Shown here in pieces: positions 24,028 through 33,626 of a stretch of DNA of 64,000 nt. Each line of letters opens with the position of its first letter. Position 1 is the stretch's first letter. The notes below the pieces were generated by a model. That model saw only the letters and a list, made by a program, of their open reading frames with translations. It was not told the DNA's origin and searched no databases. Source of the stretch: Alphaproteobacteria bacterium. GTDB lineage: Bacteria; Myxococcota_A; UBA796; GCA-2862545. The position numbers were made by a program, and so were the translations under genes. Where the stretch lies: the NCBI GenBank assembly GCA_020632875.1, contig JACKET010000003.1, forward strand, positions 372,001 to 436,000. The letters run 5' to 3'.

Positions 24028-25047
24028 CTACGCCGGACGCTCCTTCCGGCCGTTCGCGTGCGCCGCGAAGCGCCCGTCGTCACGGCCGTGGATGGGGTCG
24101 TTGCGATCCCACGGCCAGCCGCCGAACCGCGTCCGCCGGTAGTCGTCGAACGCCTGCTCGAGCTCGGCCCGCGTGTTCATCACGAACGGCCCGTAGTGCG
24201 CGACCGGCTCGCCGATCGGACGGCCCTGCAGCACCAGCACCTCGCTCGGTGTGGCGCCGTTCACCAGCTCGTTCGCCACCTCGGGCCGGACCCGCGCCGC
24301 GTAGCCCTTCTTCAGCGACGCGCCGTCAATCTTCACCTCGCCGCCCGTGACGAAGTACAGCGTGCGGTTCACGCCCTTCGACGCGGTCGGGAGCGTCACG
24401 CGCGCGCCGGCCTCCATCGAGACCGTCCAGATCGCGACCTCGGCATCCGGGCGCGACGCCCAGCTGTTCGGGGGCGGGGCGGGCACGGCGAGACCGTCGA
24501 AAGCGCCCGCGATCACGGTGATGTCGGTGTGGTTGCCCGCCGCGTCGGTCTTCGTGACGCGCGGGATCGAGTGCGCCCAGAACATCGTGAAGTACGGGTC
24601 GACCATCTTGTCGCTGGCCGGCAGGTTCATCCAGATCTGGAACAGCTCGACGGGATTGGGCTTGTCCTGGTCGAGCAGCGGGAACATCTCGCAGTGCACG
24701 ATGCCCTTGCCGGCCGTCATCCACTGCACGTCGCCGCGGCCGAACCGCGCCCGGGCGCCGAGCGAGTCGGAGTGGTCGATGAACCCGCGCCGGGCGAGCG
24801 TGATCGTCTCGAACCCGCGGTGCGGATGGGCCGGGAACCCCGGTACCACGTCACCGTGGTACATGTTCCAGCCGTCTTTGCCCGCGAAGTCCTGCCCGAT
24901 GTTGCGGCCGGAGAGCGACGCATTCGGGCCGCAGTTCGCGTTGCCCGTCGGGTACCCGTCGTCGTGGTGCACGCAGAACAGGAAGGGGTCGAACGTCTGC
25001 CACGGCGGGCCGCCGAGCTTCAGGACCTCGATGACGGAGTCGGCCAT
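24028..25047 (-). CDS. pirin family protein
   Basis: A 339-residue bicupin of the pirin family. The N-terminal cupin has the signature HPHRGFETIT with metal ligands His 74 and His 76, and His 118 and Glu 120 in GKGIVHCEMF. The C-terminal cupin covers about 190-290. It is longer than typical bacterial pirins of 230-290 residues. Some bacterial pirins act as quercetin 2,3-dioxygenases and others bind metabolic enzymes; neither can be chosen from sequence. The start at 25,047 has GGAGG six bases upstream. It is divergent from the kinase gene, 101 bases away. The stop lies ten bases from the right end of the palindromic repeat element. Confidence 0.9.
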   Translation of the reverse strand: MADSVIEVLKLGGPPWQTFDPFLFCVHHDDGYPTGNANCGPNASLSGRNIGQDFAGKDGWNMYHGDVVPGFPAHPHRGFETITLARRGFIDHSDSLGARARFGRGDVQWMTAGKGIVHCEMFPLLDQDKPNPVELFQIWMNLPASDKMVDPYFTMFWAHSIPRVTKTDAAGNHTDITVIAGAFDGLAVPAPPPNSWASRPDAEVAIWTVSMEAGARVTLPTASKGVNRTLYFVTGGEVKIDGASLKKGYAARVRPEVANELVNGATPSEVLVLQGRPIGEPVAHYGPFVMNTRAELEQAFDDYRRTRFGGWPWDRNDPIHGRDDGRFAAHANGRKERPA

Positions 25048-25148
25048 GATTGCCTCCAGACCCATGGCCTTATCGCGGGATTCAGCGCCTTGCGGACGGT
25101 GCACTGTTCCTCCGGGTGCAACGAACGCACGAGGGATACGCTGCCCTC

Positions 25149-28061
25149 GTGAACCCACCCCCGCCGATCGAGGGCTACCGCTGGGTCGCGCCCGCCGGCG
25201 CCGGTGCGATGGGCGAGGTGTGGCGCGGCGAGCACGTCTCCACCGGCGCTCCCGTGGCCATCAAGCGCCTGCCGCACCACGAGAACCCCCGCATCCAGGC
25301 CTTCCACGACGCGGAGATCCGGGCCACCGCGACCCTCGACCACCCGAACATCGTGCGCATCGTCGACACGGGGGTGCTCGACGGGGGCGACCGGTGGCTC
25401 GCCCTGGAGTGGTGTGGAGGCGGCACGCTCGAGGGCGTCACCGACTGGCCGACGCTCGACCGGGCGCTGCGCGAGGTGCTCGCAGCGCTCGCCCACGCCC
25501 ACGCGCGCAAGGTCCTCCACCGCGACATCAAGCCGGGCAACGTGCTCTTCGACGACGCGGGCATCGCGAAGCTCGCCGACTTCGGGGTCGCGCGCGTCGG
25601 GGCGTCGAGCTCCCGTGTCCTCGTCGGATCGCCCGGGTTCATCGCGCCCGAGGTCGTGCAGCGACAGCCCGAGAAGCAGGGCCCGCCCACCGACCTGTAC
25701 AGCCTCGGCTGCATGATCTGGGAGCTCGCGACCGGCTTCCAGCCCTTCTTCGGCGAGCCGTCCGAGCTCTTCGTGGCCCACGTCGAAGCGCCGTTGCCGC
25801 CGTTCCAGCCGCGCTTCGCGGTCCCCGAGGGGCTCGAGGGGCTGGTGCGCGACCTGCTCCGCAAGGAGCCGTCGGAGCGCCCGCAGAGCGCCGCCGAGGC
25901 GCTGCACCGGCTCGTCCATCTCGCGGATGGCGCGCCGTGGGACCCGACCCCCGCCGCCTGGGTGCCCGAAGCGGCACCGGGGCGGGACGTGCGCTTCCTC
26001 GACGCCGGGCTCGCGCTCCTCCCCCACCGCGAGCCCCGTCTCGTCGGGCGTTCCGCGATGCTCGCGTCCCTGTGGGAGCGCTTCGGCGAGGTCGTCCGGA
26101 CGGGCGCTCCGTACGTGGTGGTCCTGACGGGGGAGTCCGGCGTGGGGCGGAGCCGGATCGCCCACACCCTCGGACAGGAGGTCGCGCGGCTCGGGCTCGG
26201 CCGGTGGGACGCCGCGACGCTCGACCTCACCGGGCTCGCCGCGGTGGAGGCCGTCTGGGGAGGCGCCTCGACCGACGCGATCGCGCGGTGGCGCGGTGAC
26301 GGCCCCGCCGTGATGGTGCTGGACGACGTGGACGACCCGCTGACCGCGTCGGCGCTCGGGGACCTCGTCGCCGGGCACGTGGGGCCGCTGCTCTGGCTCG
26401 TCACCGCAGAGGCGGTCCCGCAGCGGTTGGTGCGACGCCTGCCCGAGGACCTCTGGGAGGAATTGGTCGTCCGCGCGCTCGGGACCGGCGACGTCGGCAA
26501 CCTGCTCCGCCAGCTCCTCGGCCTGCACGTGGAGCTCAACGCCCGCGTCGTCCACGATGCGGACGGCATGCCGGGACGCGCTGTCGGGCAGGTGCGGGGC
26601 TGGGTCGCGGCCGACCGCCTGCACCATGGGCCGCTGGGATTCGAGTTGGTCCCGGGCGAGCCGCCTCCCGCGGACCCGGATCTCCAGCGGGCCCTCCAGC
26701 TCGTCGCCCTCGCGGGTGGGAGGCTCGACGCGACGCTCTGGGAGCGGGCGTGCGCCCAGGGCGGCGTCCGCCTGGACTGGGCATCGGTCTTCCGACTCGT
26801 CGACACGGGCGCCGTGGAGCTCGAGACCCGCGACGACCGCGCCACCATCGTCCTCCACCCGACCGTCGGGCCCGATGCCCTCGTCGACGACGCGCTCCGC
26901 GGCGGCATCCGCGACGCGGCACGCGCGCTCCTCGCCCTGCTCCCGGCCGATCACCGCTGGCGGGGGTTGCTCCTCCACGCCGCCGGAGAGCCCCGCGCCG
27001 GTGCGGTGGCCCTGATCGAGGCCGCCACCGCGGCCCGGGCCGTTGCCGACTACGGGACCGCGCTCCAGCTCGTCCGCCGCGCCGAGGCCGCCACGGAGGG
27101 CCTCGAAGATGCGTGGGACATCCGCTGGAACGCCTGGAATCACCTCTCGATGCTTCACGTCGACACGTGGCAGGTCGACGAAGCGCTCGCGCTGATCCAG
27201 CGGTGCCGACCCGCCCTCCCCCATGCGAGCCCTTCCCACCGCGCCGAGTTCTGGATCCGCGTCGCCACGGCCTACCGGTACAAAGGCGACCACGACCGCA
27301 CGCGGGAGGCGCTGGAGCGGGCCCAGGCGGTCATCGAGCGCTCCGGAGACGCCGCGGGGCGCGCCTCCACGCTCCAGGCCTGCGCGAGCCAGCTCGTGTC
27401 GATCGGGGACCCCGCTGCTGCGCTCCCCCTGGCCCGACGCGCGCTCGAACTCTCGCAGGGCGACGAGAACCGGGGCTACGCGTACCTGACGATCGGGCGG
27501 ATCCACTCCTACCGGCAGGAGCTGGACGCGGCAGTCGAGGCGCTCACTGCGGGGATCGCGGTCTGCCCGCGCCCTGCGGTCGAAGTCGCGCTCGAGGCGA
27601 TGCTCGGCGAGACGCTGAGCCGCCACGGCGACCCCGAGCAGGCCCGCGTGCACCTCGACCGGGCCCGCGCGATCGCGGCGGAGCTGCCGAACTACGACAT
27701 GGTGATGCTCGACGTGAACGTGCTGGCCAACGACCTCCGCGGCGGCGCGTGGGCCTCGGCGCTCTCCGAGGCGCAGCGCATCGCGTTCGACCCGCGGGTC
27801 CGTCGCCTCGCCATCGCCCGCCTCGCCGTCGAGCAGATGCGCATCACCGCGCTCGCGGGACTCGGTCGCTGGGACGAGCTCGCGACCCGCGCGAACGCCC
27901 TCCACGACGAGCTGGAAGCGATCGAAGGCTTCACGGACCCCGATTTCGCGGCCTTCTCGGCCCTCGCCGCAGACCTCGCCACGGAGGCGCCGTCCTCCAC
28001 ACGAGCCGCGGTCGGGCGGCTCCGCGACCTGTGTGCAGGGCGCCTCGCCGCCCTCGGGTGA
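25149..28061 (+). CDS. Ser/Thr protein kinase fused to an ATPase and TPR-like repeats
   Basis: A 970-residue protein. Residues about 8-260 are a Hanks-type kinase: GAGAMGEVW loop, AIKRL lysine, HRDIKPGN (124-131), DFG (144-146) and an APE-like IAPEV. Residues about 300-520 are an STAND/AAA-type ATPase with P-loop GESGVGRSR (328-336), in which arginine replaces the usual Walker lysine, and MVLDDVDDP as Walker B. The C-terminal 350 residues are helical TPR-like repeats (LVRRAEAATEGLEDAW, DEALALIQRCRPALPH). The order matches PknK-like kinase-ATPase-TPR proteins, minus the LuxR domain. The GTG at 25,149 starts just before the kinase fold; no strong ribosome site is visible. Its stop abuts the stop of the convergent TIGR02996-type gene. 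Confidence 0.9.
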   Translation: MNPPPPIEGYRWVAPAGAGAMGEVWRGEHVSTGAPVAIKRLPHHENPRIQAFHDAEIRATATLDHPNIVRIVDTGVLDGGDRWLALEWCGGGTLEGVTDWPTLDRALREVLAALAHAHARKVLHRDIKPGNVLFDDAGIAKLADFGVARVGASSSRVLVGSPGFIAPEVVQRQPEKQGPPTDLYSLGCMIWELATGFQPFFGEPSELFVAHVEAPLPPFQPRFAVPEGLEGLVRDLLRKEPSERPQSAAEALHRLVHLADGAPWDPTPAAWVPEAAPGRDVRFLDAGLALLPHREPRLVGRSAMLASLWERFGEVVRTGAPYVVVLTGESGVGRSRIAHTLGQEVARLGLGRWDAATLDLTGLAAVEAVWGGASTDAIARWRGDGPAVMVLDDVDDPLTASALGDLVAGHVGPLLWLVTAEAVPQRLVRRLPEDLWEELVVRALGTGDVGNLLRQLLGLHVELNARVVHDADGMPGRAVGQVRGWVAADRLHHGPLGFELVPGEPPPADPDLQRALQLVALAGGRLDATLWERACAQGGVRLDWASVFRLVDTGAVELETRDDRATIVLHPTVGPDALVDDALRGGIRDAARALLALLPADHRWRGLLLHAAGEPRAGAVALIEAATAARAVADYGTALQLVRRAEAATEGLEDAWDIRWNAWNHLSMLHVDTWQVDEALALIQRCRPALPHASPSHRAEFWIRVATAYRYKGDHDRTREALERAQAVIERSGDAAGRASTLQACASQLVSIGDPAAALPLARRALELSQGDENRGYAYLTIGRIHSYRQELDAAVEALTAGIAVCPRPAVEVALEAMLGETLSRHGDPEQARVHLDRARAIAAELPNYDMVMLDVNVLANDLRGGAWASALSEAQRIAFDPRVRRLAIARLAVEQMRITALAGLGRWDELATRANALHDELEAIEGFTDPDFAAFSALAADLATEAPSSTRAAVGRLRDLCAGRLAALG

Positions 28062-29687
28062 CTACCCGACCGCGCAGCCCGCGGGAACGGCCGCCAGGAC
28101 GGCGTCCCGCTCGAAGTCCTCGATGGGGCGCGTGCGGCCCTGGTAGCGCACGAATCCGGGCAGCGGACCGAGATCCGTGAAGCGGAACGCCGTGAGGCGC
28201 CCCGCGAGCGCACCGAGCGCAGCGACCACCGGAGCCGTCGGCCAGGCGCGGATCGGCGGACGCCCGCCCGCGTACATGGGGCTCACCTCGAGCACCGAGA
28301 GGCGCCCGTCCGCTCCGCGCGTGAAGCGCCACTCCGCCTCGGCACGCCCCTGCGTCGGAGCCGGCAGCAGCACCGCCACGTCGGTGGGATCGAGGTGTTC
28401 GAGCCACTGTGCGAGGTCGTGGGGCGTCTGGACCGCCAGGCTGCGCACGCCGCGGAGCGCCTCGTGCGGCAGGTCGGTGGGCGCCAGGACGCACTGCATC
28501 AGGTCGAGGTGCGCGGCGCGAGCGGCCTCCAGGAAGGCCGCCAGGCGCGGGCCCGCACCGAGGTCGACGCCGAGATCGCCCACGCCCACCGCGTCGAGCC
28601 GGAGCCCAGCCTCGACCAGGGGCTCCAGCACGGCCAGCCCGGGCCCCCGAAGCACGCGGAGGGAGCGCATCACCGGATGGCCCAGCACCTCGCGGAGCAC
28701 CGGCACGAAGGGGGTCTCGGCGGCAGGGCCGGCGTGCACCTCGCGCACCGTCGCCCACTCCGCCCGGCCGATGGACCGCGGCACGCTCGGGTTCGTGGCC
28801 CACAGGCCCACGGCGTCCGCGAAGCCGTTCGCGAACGTCGCCCACGTCACGGTCCCCGCGAGGCCGCCGAGCACGCGGTTCCGGAGCGCCGAGTCCACCG
28901 CGGTCTCGCGGATCTCCGGGGCGGTCCCGGCCGCGAGCTGCGCGGACATCCACGCCCCGCGCGGGTCCTCGCGCTCGAGCAGCCAGTCGCAGTAGACCGC
29001 CCGCGCGCCCGGGTCGTCGGGGCTCGCGTACACGGCGCCCAGCAGATCCGCCTCGATCGCGGCGGCATCCGCGCCGTCCCGCCGCGCCACGCGCAGTCTC
29101 CGCAGCGCCTCGCGCAGGCGCACCTCCACGGGCACCAGCGCCGCCGGCAGCGATCCGTCCTCCCGCGAGGGGACCTGGCCCGCCGCCCTCTCGCACCGGT
29201 CCGCCAGCCAGACGCCCATCCTGCCGGGCACGCTCGCGGCCACCTGCTCCGCGGCGCCCTCCAGGACGGGCCGCACGCGCGCCTCCCTCACGTCCACCAG
29301 GTGCTCGAGCACGGCGGTCCAGAACCGCTTCCCGTGCGGGGTCCGGAACGGCGGGTCCCGAAGCAGGCCCATCAGCGCAGTCGTCACGCGTGGATCGAAC
29401 GGCAATGCGCCCACGCGGGCGGCCGCCTGGCGGGGCTCGCAGTCCACCAGCACGGCCAGCAGGCGCGGGATGTCGAGAGGGTCGCGCTCCGCCGCCACGC
29501 GGTGCCACTCCCCGTCCGCCCCGGGCGACGGGCCACCCGGCAGCGGCTCACGGTCCGGTGTGGGTAGGACCTCGATCAGGTCGGCGATCCGCGCGCTCCC
29601 CGACGCCCACCACGCCTCGAGCAGCACGCGCAGGGCTCCTCCGGCATCCCCGCGCGCCACGGCCGCGTCCACGGCCTCCAGGTCCAT
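28062..29687 (-). CDS. TIGR02996 (repeat-companion) domain protein
   Basis: A 541-residue cytosolic protein. Around residues 210-250 it has the repeat-companion motif: AVYASPDDPGARAVYCDWLLEREDPRGAW (core ARAVYCDWLLEREDPRGAW). This short domain is found near the start of leucine-rich or other repeat proteins in planctomycetes and myxobacteria. The region after it has leucine-rich-repeat-like strands (VMRSLRVLRGPGLAVLEPL, LDAVGVGDLGVDLG). The first 190 residues are helical with no recognised family. GGGAGG lies four bases before the ATG. The gene is convergent with the kinase with zero bases between the stops; proteins of this type are often found near such kinases, but a link is inference. Confidence 0.78.
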   Translation of the reverse strand: MDLEAVDAAVARGDAGGALRVLLEAWWASGSARIADLIEVLPTPDREPLPGGPSPGADGEWHRVAAERDPLDIPRLLAVLVDCEPRQAAARVGALPFDPRVTTALMGLLRDPPFRTPHGKRFWTAVLEHLVDVREARVRPVLEGAAEQVAASVPGRMGVWLADRCERAAGQVPSREDGSLPAALVPVEVRLREALRRLRVARRDGADAAAIEADLLGAVYASPDDPGARAVYCDWLLEREDPRGAWMSAQLAAGTAPEIRETAVDSALRNRVLGGLAGTVTWATFANGFADAVGLWATNPSVPRSIGRAEWATVREVHAGPAAETPFVPVLREVLGHPVMRSLRVLRGPGLAVLEPLVEAGLRLDAVGVGDLGVDLGAGPRLAAFLEAARAAHLDLMQCVLAPTDLPHEALRGVRSLAVQTPHDLAQWLEHLDPTDVAVLLPAPTQGRAEAEWRFTRGADGRLSVLEVSPMYAGGRPPIRAWPTAPVVAALGALAGRLTAFRFTDLGPLPGFVRYQGRTRPIEDFERDAVLAAVPAGCAVG

Positions 29688-29722
29688 TCGCCCTCCCGCG
29701 CCCCGCAGGATATCCCGCCCGG

Positions 29723-30676
29723 ATGCGTACTCTCCTGCTCCTGGGCCTCGTGGCCTGCAAGTCCGGCACCGCGCCGTTCCCCGACTCCGACACCGACACG
29801 GCCGCCGACACCGACGTGCCGGTGGCGCCGCTCGTGGCCCCCGAGGCCGATGGCCCGTACGGCTTCGAGCTCACGCTGATCGACATCCCGGGCGAGGATC
29901 GGCCCATGCCCACGCGGGTCTACGTGCCCGATGGCCCGCTCGGCCCCGTGGCCATGGTGTTCCCGGGCTACCTCATCCCCGCCGACATGTACGACTCGTA
30001 CGGCGCGCACCTCGCGACCCACGGCTACACCACGTTCGTGGTCGACCTGCCGGGCGGTGTCGGCAACCTGCGCCGCACCCACCGCCAGATGGCTGTCGAC
30101 GTGGCGTACGCGATGAACTTCGTCGAGGCGCAGACCCGCATCGAGGGCATCGACCCGTACAACGTGTACGTCGTCGCGCACTCGCAGGGCGCCAAGGTCA
30201 CGCTGCTCCGCGCCACCGAAGACCAGCGCATCCGCGCGGTCGTCGCGCTCGACCCGGTCGATGTCGCGCCTGCCGAGGATCCGGTCGAGTACCCCTCGGT
30301 GACGCCCGAGCGCATGGGCGCGATCACGATCCCCGTCGCGTACGTCGGCGAGCAGAACAACACCGCCGACTGCGCGCCCGCGGCCGAGAGCTTCACCGCC
30401 TTCTACGCCGCGGCGGCCGGCCCCGCGCTGATGGTCGACGTGCTCGGCGCCGATCACACGTCCTGGCTCGATCAGCCCGACTGCGGGTTCCTCTGCAACA
30501 CCTGCACGCCCGGCACCGACGACCCGCTCGTCACGAAGCAGATCAGCCGCGGCATCGCGATTTCGTTCTTCGAGCACGTGCGCCTCGCCCGCCCGGGCGC
30601 CCGCGAGCACTTCACGACCCTCACCGACCGCGTGAACGCCGGCCTCGTCACCGTCGAGAGCAAGAACGGCCTCTGA
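29723..30676 (+). CDS. alpha/beta-hydrolase lipoprotein
   Basis: A 317-residue lipoprotein (LGLVAC, Cys 12) with a short Asp-Thr stalk (residues 21-31) and an alpha/beta-hydrolase domain of the dienelactone/cutinase-like (PET-hydrolase-related) type. The nucleophile elbow is AHSQGA with Ser 154 (a variant of GxSxG), the oxyanion region is VFPGYLIPAD, and a candidate catalytic His lies in GADHTSWLD. Two cysteine pairs near the C-terminus (CGFLCNTC) suggest disulfides. It is probably a surface esterase or lipase. It is preceded by the divergent TIGR02996-type gene (35 bases apart) and followed by a strong hairpin. Confidence 0.85.
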   Translation: MRTLLLLGLVACKSGTAPFPDSDTDTAADTDVPVAPLVAPEADGPYGFELTLIDIPGEDRPMPTRVYVPDGPLGPVAMVFPGYLIPADMYDSYGAHLATHGYTTFVVDLPGGVGNLRRTHRQMAVDVAYAMNFVEAQTRIEGIDPYNVYVVAHSQGAKVTLLRATEDQRIRAVVALDPVDVAPAEDPVEYPSVTPERMGAITIPVAYVGEQNNTADCAPAAESFTAFYAAAAGPALMVDVLGADHTSWLDQPDCGFLCNTCTPGTDDPLVTKQISRGIAISFFEHVRLARPGAREHFTTLTDRVNAGLVTVESKNGL

Positions 30677-30706
30677 TCCCGTCCACCGGGGCGAATTCCC
30701 ACGACC

Positions 30707-30743
30707 GGGAGCCTTCAGCGGCTTGAAGCCGCTGACTCCTCCC
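30707..30743. terminator. 10-base-pair hairpin after the hydrolase gene
   Basis: TCAGCGGCTT (30,715-30,724) and AAGCCGCTGA (30,726-30,735) are perfect complements around a single G, with outer GGGAG/CTCC pairs. It lies about 30 bases after the hydrolase stop and 60 before the next start. There is no T run. It could be a terminator or a palindromic repeat; an operator for the downstream gene is also possible. Confidence 0.6.
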
Positions 30744-30804
30744 TGTGAAATGAACCGGTGACGGTGGCCGTACATCCCGGTGTTACGGGATGGGTGGAGG
30801 GTCG

Positions 30805-31068
30805 ATGGGTGAGCTCGTGAAGCGCGAGGTGCAGTGGGTCCCGGTGCTGCTGGAGCTGCTGCCCGGCTGGTTCCAGGTGTTCGGCCTCGGCCACATCTAC
30901 CAGGGCCGAATCGGCATGGGCCTGTTCATCATGTTCTCGTACTGGGGCCTGCAGTTCGTGAACGCGCTGCTCTCGATGGTGCTCATCGGGTTCCTGACCG
31001 GTCCGCTCACGTGGCTGTTCTACATGGTCACGGCGCCGATGAACGCGAACGACTACAAGGGCGAGTGA
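30805..31068 (+). CDS. small membrane protein, TM2-like
   Basis: An 87-residue protein. A short amphipathic start is followed by FQVFGLGHIYQGRIGMGLF, similar to the G-x-G-x-x-Y motif between the helices of TM2-type proteins, and two hydrophobic stretches (about 20-55 and 57-75). The second of two ATGs (30,805) was chosen because GGAGG sits four bases upstream; the first (30,790) overlaps that site. It resembles the small membrane protein at 3701-3955 in size and pattern. The glycosyltransferase gene follows after 26 bases. Function unknown. Confidence 0.72.
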   Translation: MGELVKREVQWVPVLLELLPGWFQVFGLGHIYQGRIGMGLFIMFSYWGLQFVNALLSMVLIGFLTGPLTWLFYMVTAPMNANDYKGE

Positions 31069-31094
31069 CCCGGCCGGCCTGACCGCGCGGGGTC

Positions 31095-32555
31095 GTGGAG
31101 GGCCCGGTGCAGCTGCTGGCGTTCGTCCTGGTCGTCGCGTACTCCGCGGCTGCTGCGGTGATCGTGCTGTACGCCGCGAGCCAGGCGCACCTGTTGTGGA
31201 CGTGGGCGCGGTCCCGCGTGCCCGCCGTGCCCGCCGTGCCGCGCGAGCGTCCGAAGGTGACGGTCCAGCTGCCCATCTACAACGAGCGGCGCGTCGTGAA
31301 GCACCTGCTCGACGCGGTCGCCGCGCTGGACTGGCCGCGGGAGTCGCTCGAGATCCAGCTCCTCGACGACAGCACCGACGACACGGTGTCGATCGCCGCG
31401 GAGGCCATCGCGGCCCTGGTGGCGCGGGGTCTCGACGCGAAGCACCTGCGGAGACCCGACCGCACGGGCTTCAAGGCCGGTGCCCTCGCGTGGGGCCTGG
31501 AGCGCGCGGAGGGCGAGCTGATCGCGATCTTCGACGCGGACTTCCGGCCGCGCCCCGACTTCCTGATCCGCGCGGTCGCGGCGCTCGAGGAGCACCCGGA
31601 GTGGGGCCTGGTCCAGGCGCGCTGGGGCCACCTGAACCGCGACACGTCCGTGTTCACGGCCGCCCAGGCGTTCCACCTCGACGCGCACTTCTCCATCGAG
31701 CAGCAGGCGCGGAGCCAGGCACCACTCCTGATGGGCTTCAACGGGACGGCGGGCGTGTGGCGCCGGGCGGCGATCGACGCGGCGGGCGGGTGGTCGGCGG
31801 ACACGCTGACCGAGGACCTCGACCTCGCGATGCGCGCGCAGCTGGCCGGCTGGACGCTCGGGTACGTCGACACGATCGAGGCGCCCGCCGAGCTCCCGGA
31901 GGAGGTGCCCGCGGTGCGGAGCCAGCAGCACCGCTGGATGAAGGGCGGCGCGCAGGTCGGCCGCAAGCTGCTGCCCGTGCTGTGGGCGGCGGACCGGCCG
32001 CTCGTCACGCGCCTCCAGGCGACGGTGCACATCGCGGGGGGTGCGCTGTTCGCGTGCGTGCTGGCGCTCTGCGTGCTGTCGCCGCTCGTCGGGCCGCTGC
32101 AGTCGGCGGTCCCGTGGCTCCGGGTCGCGCTGACTCCGGCTGGCGTGGGCCTGCAGGCCGCCCTGGTCGTGCTGGTGCTGTTCTACGCGGCGATGTGCGT
32201 GCAGCGCGAGGGCGGCGTGGTGCCGGGGCTGGCGCGGTTCGTGACGACCTTCCCGTTCTTCATGGCGTTGTCGGCGGGGTTGTCGCTGCACAACACGCTG
32301 GCGGTGATCGAGGGCTGGCGCGGCAAGCCGTCGCCGTTCGTGCGGACGCCGAAGCGCGGCGAGGCCACGGCGCTGGCGCTGTACGCGCCGGAGCGCGTGG
32401 GCACGGTGGTGTGGGCCGAGCTTGCGATCGCGGCGTGGGGCGCGCTGGGGCTCGTGTGGGCCGTGAGCCAGGCGCAGTGGGTGTTGGCGGTGTTCCTGCT
32501 CTCTCAGGCGGCGGGGTTCGCGGGGGTCGGGCTGGCGAGCGTCTCCCGGCGGTGA
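31095..32555 (+). CDS. family 2 glycosyltransferase, membrane-bound
   Basis: A 486-residue processive-type GT2 enzyme of the cellulose synthase/hyaluronan synthase superfamily. It has an N-terminal membrane helix, a GT-A domain with VTVQLPIYNERRVV, LLDDSTDDT, FDADFRP (DxD), TEDLDLAMRAQ and QQHRWMKG (Q/RxxRW), then four or five C-terminal helices (about 300-350, 370-415, 440-485). All three catalytic Asp motifs and QxxRW are intact. This is the architecture of enzymes that build and export beta-glycans or transfer sugars to lipid carriers (similar to plant CslA or bacterial glucosyltransferases). The start is GTG at 31,095. The product is unknown; no other polysaccharide genes are adjacent. 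Confidence 0.9.
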   Translation: MEGPVQLLAFVLVVAYSAAAAVIVLYAASQAHLLWTWARSRVPAVPAVPRERPKVTVQLPIYNERRVVKHLLDAVAALDWPRESLEIQLLDDSTDDTVSIAAEAIAALVARGLDAKHLRRPDRTGFKAGALAWGLERAEGELIAIFDADFRPRPDFLIRAVAALEEHPEWGLVQARWGHLNRDTSVFTAAQAFHLDAHFSIEQQARSQAPLLMGFNGTAGVWRRAAIDAAGGWSADTLTEDLDLAMRAQLAGWTLGYVDTIEAPAELPEEVPAVRSQQHRWMKGGAQVGRKLLPVLWAADRPLVTRLQATVHIAGGALFACVLALCVLSPLVGPLQSAVPWLRVALTPAGVGLQAALVVLVLFYAAMCVQREGGVVPGLARFVTTFPFFMALSAGLSLHNTLAVIEGWRGKPSPFVRTPKRGEATALALYAPERVGTVVWAELAIAAWGALGLVWAVSQAQWVLAVFLLSQAAGFAGVGLASVSRR

Positions 32556-32556
32556 A

Positions 32557-33576
32557 TCACCGCTTCGACAGGGCGTCCGCGCAGCCCGTGGCCTGCGGCT
32601 CGGTGGGTGCAGGGTCCTTCGCGACCAGCAGGCACCGCACGGCGACCGCGGAGCCGAACGCATGGGCGAGGTTGGTGCGCACGTACTCGCGGCGGTCGGT
32701 GGGCACGGCCTGGTTCGCGAGCGTGTCCCACACGGGCTCGCCGCGGTCGAACGCGAGGGACGCGAACCCGTCGGGGAAGTCGGCCGCGTAGAGCTTTGCG
32801 AGGCGGGCGGGGATGGCGCGCGGGTCGCCGGTCGGGGGCAGGCCGGGCGCGTCGGGACCCAGCGCCCGCGTCAGGGCCTCGGCGACGCGCGTGATGTCGG
32901 TGCGGTCGTCGGGCCCCTCGACGAACACGCAGGCGCGCCCGCCGATCTCGGTGGACACGGCGAGGGTGCCCGTGACCTCGGGCGTCTCGCCGTCCATCGC
33001 GACGGCCTTCGCGAGGGCGGCCTTCTTCGCGTCTTCGTCCTCCGCCTGGTCGGCGCGGATGGGGCCCGCGGGCTGGACGTTCGCGAGGCCCAGGCGCCGG
33101 GCCTGGCGGTAGGTGAGCTTCGCGGGACCCCGCCCACACGCGCGCTCGCCGGTGCTGTCGAGCGCGATGCCCCACTCGCCGGTGTCCTCGCCGCGCACGG
33201 CTGCGTACGCGACGATGTCGGCGAGCACGGGGTCGAGCCCGGAGAGCGCGTCGTGCAGCCCGCTCACGTCGGACCCGTCGATGGCCCAGTCCAGCTCGTC
33301 CAGCGCCTTCATCCGCTGGTTGAGCCGGATGTGCGCGTCTTCTTCGATCTTCGACTCCTCGCGGAGCGCTTCGGACACGAGCGGCGAGCCGAGCGCCATG
33401 CCCATGCGGATGGCGTTGTCGGGCTCGGAGGGCGGCTCGCAGCCCGGGGTGCCGGCCGGGCACGCGGAGTACGCCGTCCAGTCGGTGGGCGCGGGGCCTC
33501 CGAGCCCTCCGCAGGCGAGGGTCGCGAGCGACGCGGCGATCGCGGCGAGGATCAGGGGGTTTCGGGGTTCCGACAT
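32557..33576 (-). CDS. lipoprotein of unknown function
   Basis: A 339-residue protein with a lipoprotein signal (ASLATLAC, Cys 22) and no recognised domain. The mature part is helical and charged (REESKIEEDAHIRLNQRMKALDELDWAI), followed by a mixed region with GEWGIALDSTGERACG and RTDITRVAEALTRALG. Five cysteines occur after the lipid anchor. It ends one base from the stop of the convergent glycosyltransferase gene. Function unknown. Confidence 0.78.
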   Translation of the reverse strand: MSEPRNPLILAAIAASLATLACGGLGGPAPTDWTAYSACPAGTPGCEPPSEPDNAIRMGMALGSPLVSEALREESKIEEDAHIRLNQRMKALDELDWAIDGSDVSGLHDALSGLDPVLADIVAYAAVRGEDTGEWGIALDSTGERACGRGPAKLTYRQARRLGLANVQPAGPIRADQAEDEDAKKAALAKAVAMDGETPEVTGTLAVSTEIGGRACVFVEGPDDRTDITRVAEALTRALGPDAPGLPPTGDPRAIPARLAKLYAADFPDGFASLAFDRGEPVWDTLANQAVPTDRREYVRTNLAHAFGSAVAVRCLLVAKDPAPTEPQATGCADALSKR

Positions 33577-33626
33577 GCCCCGTCATACCAGGGACTGCGC
33601 TCGGAGAGAACGACCGCGTCGGAGTC

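Noticed and set aside
23572..25152. Plus-strand frame of 526 codons across the palindrome and pirin gene
   Set aside because: Antisense to pirin and through the repeat; no domain.
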